Of a DNA stretch of 64,000 bases, positions 58,684 to 64,000 are shown piece after piece (the stretch's first letter is position 1; each line of letters starts with the position of its first letter). The translations under genes and the position numbers were made by a program. The notes under the pieces were generated by a model that saw only the letters and a list, made by a program, of their open reading frames with translations, did not search any database and was not told the origin of the DNA. The DNA lies in the NCBI RefSeq assembly GCF_021696945.1, contig NZ_JACYHE010000016.1:29096-93095 (forward strand), written 5' to 3'. The stretch comes from Streptomyces sp. JJ36 (GTDB taxonomy: Bacteria; Actinomycetota; Actinomycetes; Streptomycetales; Streptomycetaceae).

Positions 58684-58712
58684 ACATTACCTGATCGAGG
58701 ACGGTGCTCCAA
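58684..58712 (-). promoter_or_regulatory. Candidate promoter of the tRNA-Gln/tRNA-Glu unit
   Basis: TTGGAG (58712-58707) and TAATGT (58689-58684) are 17 bp apart, about 90 bp upstream of tRNA-Gln, a good vegetative-sigma spacing. Confidence 0.6.
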
Positions 58713-58800
58713 AACGGGTTCCGCCCGGTGTGCCCGCGTCGCCGGCCCGGGGTGGTTCCCCCGGCGACGCGGGCCCTCTCAAGCACCGACAGGCAGCGGC

Positions 58801-59778
58801 TCAGGCGCCGCCCTCCCCGGCCTCCCCCTCGGCGATCTCCGCCTCGGCGAAGAGGTCCTCGGCTCGCTCCGCGGTCACCGCCCGCTGCAGCCACTCACCG
58901 AGCACCTCGAGATCCCGGCACGAGAGGATCCGCTCCCGTGCCGCGTCACGTCCCGGCACACCACGCACTTCCAGGATGCGCAGCACATCTTCGGCACGCC
59001 CCTCAGCACGCCCCTCAGCACGCCCCTCAGCACGCCCCTCAGCACGCCCCTCGGCGCGCCCCTCGGCGCGCCCCTTCGCGCGGTACTCCCGCCGCCACTC
59101 CTCGATGATCGTGGTGGGCGGGTTCTGCAGCTTGGCCATGATCGACCTCCAGGTCTGTCGGGCCCGGGTCTCCCCCAGGCCGACCTCGGTGAACTCTGCG
59201 AAGAACTCCGCGGTCTCCCGGTCCAGGCCGTTCAGCGCCGCGGCCAGTGCTCCCAGTATGGCAGGAGCACCGGTTCCCTTACTGTGTGTGATGACCGAGA
59301 AGACGGCGAGCGGTACATCACGCGCCGCCTCGTCGGGGTCGGCGATCACGGGCACGTTGTCCGGCCCGAGAACGAGAGGGTGGACGGAGAGCGTGGGCCG
59401 GTCGGGCAGGCCCAGATGGATGGGCCGCGCGGCCCATCGTGCCGTGACGCTGTCCCGGCAGAGCACCACCAGCACGGGCTGGCACTGGAACTTGGCATGC
59501 AGGTAGGCGAGATAGTACGCCCAGCTGCTCTCCTTGTCCGGGTCTCTCCTGCCCTGGGCCTCCACCACCAGGAGGTAGCTGCCCTTCTCGGTGTCGATCC
59601 GCAGGAGGGTGTCCACCCGCCGCTCGACCGGTACGAGCTCCGTGAGATCGGCGTTGAGCACCGAGACTTCGGTGGGCTCGGGAAACGACACGTCCAGCAG
59701 ACGCCGGAACGTGCGGATCAGAAGCCCGGTGTCCTCCTGGAAGATCCGGTGGTGGGCTTCGTGTGACGAACTGACCAT
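58801..59778 (-). CDS. Rpn-like (PD-(D/E)XK) putative nuclease/transposase-related protein
   Basis: Protein of 325 aa resembling the Rpn/YhgA recombination-promoting nuclease or DUF4351-type families abundant in Streptomyces. The core has VERRVDTLLRIDTEKGSYLL, then VVEAQGRRDPDKESSWAYYLA, where Asp and Glu-x-Gln fit a PD-(D/E)XK site with the Lys replaced by Gln, and YLHAKFQCQPVLVVLCRD. A seven-fold GRAE repeat at about residues 235-262 precedes a C-terminal helical part (DVLRILEVRGVPGRDAARER). ATG at 59778. It lies next to tRNA genes and reads as an accessory gene; activity unproven. Confidence 0.75.
   Translation of the reverse strand: MVSSSHEAHHRIFQEDTGLLIRTFRRLLDVSFPEPTEVSVLNADLTELVPVERRVDTLLRIDTEKGSYLLVVEAQGRRDPDKESSWAYYLAYLHAKFQCQPVLVVLCRDSVTARWAARPIHLGLPDRPTLSVHPLVLGPDNVPVIADPDEAARDVPLAVFSVITHSKGTGAPAILGALAAALNGLDRETAEFFAEFTEVGLGETRARQTWRSIMAKLQNPPTTIIEEWRREYRAKGRAEGRAEGRAEGRAEGRAEGRAEGRAEDVLRILEVRGVPGRDAARERILSCRDLEVLGEWLQRAVTAERAEDLFAEAEIAEGEAGEGGA
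58990..59073. repeat. 12-bp tandem repeat encoding (GRAE)7
   Basis: Seven 12-bp units, consensus CTCAGCACGCCC (first unit TTCGGCACGCCC, last two CTCGGCGCGCCC), inside the Rpn-like gene. Four central units are identical, which points to recent slippage. In-frame period. Confidence 0.95.
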
Positions 59779-59966
59779 GGACGGCAACCTACGGGTGGAT
59801 CAGCACATTCCAGGGGCATATCCACCGGGATTCACCTGATCGGGTAAACGGCCGGGCGTCCTGTCGCCTTCCCGGGGCAGGCAGCGGGCGGCCCGTGGAA
59901 CGGGCGCCGGCGGCGGCCTGGGCCGACAATGGACGCACGGACCCGCACCACCACCGGGAGCCGTCG

Positions 59967-61241
59967 ATGGCGGGCTGGCACATCAGGGACTTCACCCCGG
60001 ACGATCTCGAGGCGGTCGTGCGCCTGGACGCGGAGGGCGGCGGCCCGGAGGCCCGGGAGCCCCCGTGCTTCGGGCTCTCCGAGGTGGTCGCCGCGCTGCA
60101 GGCCGGGCACCCCGCGGTGGTGGCGATAGCCGACGGCACCCTGATCGGCGCGGCCGTCAGCCGGGTCGACGGGGACCGGGCCTGGCTGGTGCGCATCGGC
60201 ATCCTGGACACCTGGCGGCACCAGGGGCTGGGCAGCGCGATGCTCACCGAGTTGGAGAGCCGGCTGCTGGGCGGCGGGGTGCGCACCCTCACCGCGGTGC
60301 TGTCGGAGGGCGAGATGGGCACCGAGGCCCTGCGGAACTCCGGCTTCCAGGCCCGTACCGAGCTGACCGTCCACGAGAAGCGCGGTGCGGTCTCCGCCCA
60401 GGACGTGAGCATGCTCTCCGGCGTGGGCGCCGAGCTGCCGCCGACCGGGCTCTGGCGACGGATCGCGGGCATGGCGGCGGAGAAGGAACTGATCGAACGG
60501 CGGCTGGTGCTCCCGCTGGCCCACCCGGAACTGGCCGCCCGGCACGGTGTGGAGCTGCCCCGCGGGGTGGTGCTGTTCGGCCCGCCCGGCACCGGCAAGA
60601 GCACCTTCGCGCACGCCATCGCCAGCCGTCTGGGCTGGCCCTTCGCAGAGCTCTTCCCCGCCCGGCTGGCCGCGGGCGACGGGCTGGCCATGGGGCTCAG
60701 CAGGCGCTTCGCGGAGGTCTCCGAGCTGGACCACGTCCTGGTCTTCATCGACGAGGTCGAGGAGGTGGCCGGCACCCGGCAGGGCGCAGACACCGGCTCG
60801 GTGGGCGTGGTCAACGAACTGCTCAAGGCCATCGTGCGCTTCCGCGGCAAGGACGGCCGACTGCTGGTCTGCGCCACCAACGACGTGACGACGCTGGACC
60901 CGGCCTTCCTCCGGCACGGCCGGTTCGACTACGTGCTGCCCGTCGGACCGCCCGACCACGAGGCGCGAGTGGCGCTGTGGGAGAGCTACCTGGCCCGCGC
61001 CGGCGCCGAGGTCGACGCGGAGGCGCTGGCCGCCGCCAGCGACGGCTTCACCCCCGCGGACATCGCGCAGGCGGCCCGGACCGTGGCCCAGCGGATGTTC
61101 GAACGCACCGTCGACACCGGGGAACGGGCACGGCCGGCCCGGGAGGACTACCTGGAGACCATCCGCAGCACCCGGCCCACCGTCACCAAGGCCATGTCCC
61201 GCGAGTTCGAGGACCAGACCGAGCGCTTCGCCCGTACCTGA
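59967..61241 (+). CDS. GNAT acetyltransferase - AAA+ ATPase fusion protein
   Basis: Single protein of 424 aa with two domains. Residues 1-135 are a GNAT fold: WHIRDFTPDDLEAVVRLDAE, ADGTLIGAAVSRVDGDRAWL, the acetyl-CoA loop RHQGLGSAML, and LRNSGF. Residues about 165-424 are a classic AAA+ module: LPRGVVLFGPPGTGKSTFAH with Walker A at 205-213, Walker B IDEVEE (D262, E263), sensor-1 N305 in CATND, second-region-of-homology RHGRFD with R316 and R319, and an alpha-helical lid. The usual pore-loop aromatic (FVG-type) is not obvious (LAAGDGLAMG). ATG at 59967. No named function known; a protein remodelling ATPase coupled to acetylation is inferred. Confidence 0.85.
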   Translation: MAGWHIRDFTPDDLEAVVRLDAEGGGPEAREPPCFGLSEVVAALQAGHPAVVAIADGTLIGAAVSRVDGDRAWLVRIGILDTWRHQGLGSAMLTELESRLLGGGVRTLTAVLSEGEMGTEALRNSGFQARTELTVHEKRGAVSAQDVSMLSGVGAELPPTGLWRRIAGMAAEKELIERRLVLPLAHPELAARHGVELPRGVVLFGPPGTGKSTFAHAIASRLGWPFAELFPARLAAGDGLAMGLSRRFAEVSELDHVLVFIDEVEEVAGTRQGADTGSVGVVNELLKAIVRFRGKDGRLLVCATNDVTTLDPAFLRHGRFDYVLPVGPPDHEARVALWESYLARAGAEVDAEALAAASDGFTPADIAQAARTVAQRMFERTVDTGERARPAREDYLETIRSTRPTVTKAMSREFEDQTERFART

Positions 61242-61286
61242 CGGTGCTGAGCGCGCCGGCCCGCCTCACGGCCACGAACGCCCGCA

Positions 61287-61315
61287 CGGGCCCCGGAGGG
61301 CGACTCCGGGGCCCG
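61287..61315. terminator. Bidirectional terminator GNAT-AAA+ gene / gltX
   Basis: A 12-bp stem (61287-61298 with 61304-61315, 5-nt loop), followed by a run of nine Gs on the plus strand, between convergent genes. Confidence 0.8.
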
Positions 61316-61332
61316 CGGGGGGGGGAAGGGTG

Positions 61333-62829
61333 TCAGGTGCCGGGCTGGGCGGCGAGTTTGGCGAGGGCGGTGTCGACGCGGAGGAGAGTGCGCTCGCGCC
61401 CCAGGACCTCCAGGGACTCGAAGAGGGGCAGCCCCACCGTGCGGCCGGTGACGGCGACGCGGAGCGGCGCCTGGGCCTTGCCCAGCTTGAGTCCGTGTGC
61501 CTCGCCGGCGGCGAGCACCGCCTCCTTCAGCGGCTCGGCCCGCCAGGCGTCGCCGGCCAGCTCGGCGAGCCGGGAGTGGATGGAGCGCAGCACGTCGCCG
61601 GCGCCCGGCTTCATCGCCTTCTGCCAGGACTTCTCGTCCGCGACCGGCTCGTCGAGGAAGAGGAAGTCGACGTTGTCCGTGATGTCGGAGAGCACCGTGA
61701 CACGGGTCTGGGCCAGCGGCGCCAGCTCCTCGAAGGCGGCCTGGTCGAACTGCTCCGGGGCCCAGGGGGCGTACGGCTCCCGCAGCCAGGGGGCGCAGGC
61801 GGCGGCGAAGTCGGCGACGGGCAGCTCGCGGATGTGCGTGGCGTTGATGGCCTCGGCCTTCTTCAGGTCGAAGCGAGCCGGGTTGGCGTTGACGTCGTGG
61901 ATGTCGAAGGCCGCGACCATCTCGTCCATGGTGAAGATGTCCCGGTCCTCGGCCAGCGACCACCCCAGCAGGGAGAGGTAGTTGAGCAGCCCGGCCGGGA
62001 GGAATCCCCGCTCGCGGTAGAGGTTGAGTGCGGACTCCGGCTGGCGCTTGGACAGCTTCTTGTTCCCCTCCCCCATCACGTACGGGAGGTGCCCGAAGGC
62101 CGGTGTGGTGCCCTTGCCGACGCCGATGTCGGCGAGCGCCCGGTAGAGGGCGATCTGCCGCGGGGTGGAGGAGAGCAGGTCCTCGCCGCGGAGCACGTGG
62201 GTGATCTCCATCAGCGCGTCGTCCACCGGGTTGACCAGGGTGTAGAGCGGGGCGCCGCTCGCCCGGACGATGCCGTAGTCGGAGACGTTCTCCGGGCTGA
62301 AGGTGAGCTCGCCGCGGACCAGGTCGGTGAAGGTGATCGGCTCGTCGGGCATCCGGAAGCGGACGATCGAGGTGCGTCCCTCGGCCTCGTACTCGGCGAT
62401 CTGCTCGGGCGGCAGGTCGCGGCACATGCCGTCGTAGCCGGACGGCCGGCCCTCGGCCCGGGCCAGCTCGCGACGGGTCTCCAGCTCCTCCGGGGTGCAG
62501 AAGCAGCGGTAGGCGTGCCCGGCGGCTTGGAGGCGCTCCGCGACGTCCCGGTAGAGGTCCATGCGCTGCGACTGCCGGTACGGGCCGTGCGGGCCGCCGG
62601 CCTCGGGGCCCTCGTCCCAGTCGAGGCCGAGCCAGCGCAGCGAGTCCAGGAGCTGCTCGTAGGACTCCTCGGTGTCCCGGGCGGCGTCGGTGTCCTCGAT
62701 GCGGAACACCAGGGTGCCGCCGTGGTGGCGGGCGAACGCCCAGTTGAACAGGGCGGTGCGGACCAGTCCCACGTGGGGGTTGCCGGTCGGCGAGGGACAG
62801 AATCGTACGCGGACGCTCGCGTCAGTCAC
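61333..62829 (-). CDS. gltX: Glutamyl-tRNA synthetase
   Basis: Class I synthetase of 498 aa. HIGH-type motif in [20 protein letters not shown] (here HVGL), zinc-like Cys CFCTPEEL, and the KMSKS equivalent KLSKR in [15 protein letters not shown]. In bacteria lacking GlnRS this non-discriminating enzyme also charges tRNA-Gln, whose gene is 2.7 kb away. Starts at a GTG overlapping the FAA-hydrolase gene by 8 bp, so the two are coupled. Confidence 0.97.
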   Translation of the reverse strand: MTDASVRVRFCPSPTGNPHVGLVRTALFNWAFARHHGGTLVFRIEDTDAARDTEESYEQLLDSLRWLGLDWDEGPEAGGPHGPYRQSQRMDLYRDVAERLQAAGHAYRCFCTPEELETRRELARAEGRPSGYDGMCRDLPPEQIAEYEAEGRTSIVRFRMPDEPITFTDLVRGELTFSPENVSDYGIVRASGAPLYTLVNPVDDALMEITHVLRGEDLLSSTPRQIALYRALADIGVGKGTTPAFGHLPYVMGEGNKKLSKRQPESALNLYRERGFLPAGLLNYLSLLGWSLAEDRDIFTMDEMVAAFDIHDVNANPARFDLKKAEAINATHIRELPVADFAAACAPWLREPYAPWAPEQFDQAAFEELAPLAQTRVTVLSDITDNVDFLFLDEPVADEKSWQKAMKPGAGDVLRSIHSRLAELAGDAWRAEPLKEAVLAAGEAHGLKLGKAQAPLRVAVTGRTVGLPLFESLEVLGRERTLLRVDTALAKLAAQPGT

Positions 62830-63583
62830 GCTTGACTACCTTGTTGGTGAGAGTGCCGATGCCTTCGATGGTGACGGCGACCTCGTCGCCGACGCCGAGC
62901 GGGCCGACCCCGGCGGGGGTGCCCGTGAGGATCACGTCGCCGGGGAGCAGCGTCATGGCCTCGGTGATGTGGACGATCAGGTCCTCCACGGACCGCACCA
63001 TCTCGCTCGTCCGGCCGAGCTGGCGCTGCTCGCCGCCCACGGTGCACTGGACGGCCACGTCGGCCGGGTCCAGCTCGGTCTCGACCCAGGGGCCGAGCGG
63101 GCAGGAGCCGTCGAACCCCTTGGCCCGGGCCCACTGCTCCTCCGCCCGTTGCACGTCGCGGGCGGTGACGTCGTTCGCGCAGGTGTAGCCGAGGACGACG
63201 TCCCGGGCGCGCTCCCGGGGGACCTCCTTGCACATCCGGCCGATCACCACGGCCAGCTCGGCCTCGTGGTGCACCTCGGCGGAGAAGGAGGGGTACGGGA
63301 TCGGGTCCCCGGGGCCGATCACCGAGGTGGAGGGCTTGAAGAAGAGCACCGGGCGGTCGGGGACCGTATGGCCGAGTTCCCGGGCGTGCTCGGTGTAGTT
63401 GCGGCCGACCGCCACCACCTTGTTGGGCAGCACGGGCGGCAGCAGCCGGACCTTGTCCAGCGGGATCTTCTGGCCCGAGCGCTCGAAGTCGGCGAAGGGG
63501 TGGCCCTTGATGATGTCGAGTTCGTCGCCCTCGACCACGCCGAAGGCGACGTTGCCGTCGAGGGAGAATCTGGCGATGCGCAC
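62822..63583 (-). CDS. Fumarylacetoacetate hydrolase family protein
   Basis: FAH-fold enzyme of 253 aa, probably hydrolase or decarboxylase on 2-oxo/acylpyruvate-type substrates. Family motifs: [35 protein letters not shown], and the metal site [12 protein letters not shown] (Glu-x-Glu), plus [20 protein letters not shown] start ([15 protein letters not shown]). The gltX gene follows with an 8-bp overlap, the common actinobacterial arrangement; a shared function is not apparent. A hairpin at 63592-63638 includes its probable Shine-Dalgarno AAAGGA. Confidence 0.92.
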   Translation of the reverse strand: MRIARFSLDGNVAFGVVEGDELDIIKGHPFADFERSGQKIPLDKVRLLPPVLPNKVVAVGRNYTEHARELGHTVPDRPVLFFKPSTSVIGPGDPIPYPSFSAEVHHEAELAVVIGRMCKEVPRERARDVVLGYTCANDVTARDVQRAEEQWARAKGFDGSCPLGPWVETELDPADVAVQCTVGGEQRQLGRTSEMVRSVEDLIVHITEAMTLLPGDVILTGTPAGVGPLGVGDEVAVTIEGIGTLTNKVVKRD

Positions 63584-63591
63584 GGGTTCCG

Positions 63592-63638
63592 GGTGTCCTT
63601 TGCTGGCTCAGGGGGTTCCGGGGCCAGCCTAGGACACC
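63592..63638 (-). promoter_or_regulatory. 5' UTR hairpin of the FAA-hydrolase gene
   Basis: Stems of 8 bp (63592-63599 with 63631-63638) and 6 bp (63602-63607 with 63623-63628), separated by a 2/2 internal loop, end 8 bp before the GTG. The 3' arm contains AAAGGA, so the ribosome site may be sequestered. Confidence 0.45.
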
Positions 63639-63872
63639 GGCGGGCGTCGCCGCCCGCGCGGCCGTGGGGACGGGGCCGGCGGCGGGGTCCTCCCGCCCCG
63701 CGGGGGCGCGGCCCCGCGCACGCCGCGCCGCGGCGGGCACGCCGGGCCACGCGCCCCGCCGTGTCCGGGCGCGCGTCGGCAGCCGCTCCCTGGCGGAGGG
63801 CACGTGCGTGCCGGGCTGCCGGGACTCCGCACCCACCCACCGCGACCGGAGTCGTGTCAGTCCGGCGTGTCC

Positions 63873-64000
63873 TCAGCGCAGCCGCGCCATCAGGGCGTGC
63901 TCCACGAGGGTGATCAGCGCGCTCTTGGCGTCGGCGCGGTGCCGGGCGTCGGTGGTGATGATCGGCGCGTCCGGCCCGATCTGCAGCGCCTCCCGCACCT
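63873..64000 (-). CDS. Conservon CvnD-type GTP-binding protein, C-terminal end (partial)
   Basis: The last 42 codons of a gene entering from beyond the window: ...VREALQIGPDAPIITTDARH, then ADAKSALITLVEHALMARLR and a stop. The ending LITLVEHAL(x)R is what I recall from CvnD small-GTPase-like proteins of Streptomyces conservons, and a conservon is found near gltX in S. coelicolor. Only the tail is visible, so the assignment is tentative. The 63584-63872 gap before it shows no gene. Confidence 0.6.
   Translation of the reverse strand, partial: VREALQIGPDAPIITTDARHRADAKSALITLVEHALMARLR

Noticed and set aside
58594..58800. attachment site or integrase remnant next to the tRNAs
   Set aside because: No second copy of the tRNA 3' ends and no integrase gene found; only a promoter-like pair and small hairpins.
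58990..59073. CRISPR-like repeat array
   Set aside because: Contiguous 12-bp tandem units with no spacers, in frame within a coding sequence.

Overview
The window reads as chromosomal DNA of a Streptomyces species or a close relative in the Streptomycetaceae. It is very GC-rich with strong third-position G/C bias and frequent GTG starts. It carries whiG, nsdA, four clustered type I signal peptidases (sipW-X-Y-Z), an HU with a histone-H1-like tail (hupS type), amtB-glnK-glnD, an IclR regulator beside leuCD (ndgR) and the tail of a conservon CvnD gene. The order follows the conserved core of the Streptomyces chromosome as I know it from S. coelicolor; that comparison is from memory, not a search. 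Nearly all housekeeping genes are on the minus strand.

Layout. 1-2.8 kb: rpsB-tsf-pyrH, separated by long hairpins. 3.2-9.3 kb: M23 peptidase, TetR regulator, sporulation sigma factor WhiG, then dprA, comM-like, yraN and a DUF2469 gene. 9.3-16.6 kb: sipZ-Y-X-W, then the ribosome block rplS-trmD-rimM-khpA-rpsP and a SprT-like zinc protein. 17.2-20.3 kb: methyltransferase, GNAT acetyltransferase, ffh. 20.4-26.5 kb: nitrogen operon amtB-glnK-glnD with a GlnR-type operator, then nsdA. 26.8-35.1 kb: prim-pol-like protein, ftsY, sugar permease glcP, smc and a conserved 70-aa coiled-coil protein. 35.4-46.4 kb: acyP, a CAP-domain surface protein, mutM, rnc, rpmF, DUF177, a DivIVA-like protein, coaD, rsmD, recG and a DAK-domain protein. 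46.6-55.2 kb: rpmB, thiD, thiL, a stand-alone Lrp/AsnC domain, a DUF3515 lipoprotein, ddl, gpsA, plsC, cofC, hupS and a small conserved protein. 55.3-58.6 kb: leuCD, ndgR and two tRNA genes. 58.8-61.2 kb: the most accessory-looking stretch, an Rpn-like nuclease and a GNAT-AAA+ fusion. 61.3-64 kb: gltX, a fumarylacetoacetate-hydrolase-family gene and the end of a cvnD-like gene.

Much of the window serves protein synthesis and export: ribosomal proteins S2, S16, L19, L28 and L32, EF-Ts, tRNA and rRNA modification, RNase III, tRNA-Glu and tRNA-Gln with GltX, Ffh and FtsY for targeting, and four signal peptidases for cleavage. A second theme is nitrogen and leucine supply (AmtB, GlnK, GlnD, LeuCD, NdgR). 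A third is DNA maintenance and uptake (SMC, HU, RecG, MutM, DprA, ComM). WhiG and NsdA tie the region to development.

The most unusual items are a GNAT acetyltransferase fused to a classic AAA+ ATPase, a CofC with a C-terminal cold-shock-like barrel, a SipX whose C-terminus looks frameshifted at a six-C run, low-complexity insertions inside the SMC hinge and MutM, a 12-bp tandem repeat inside the Rpn-like gene, and several long intercistronic hairpins.
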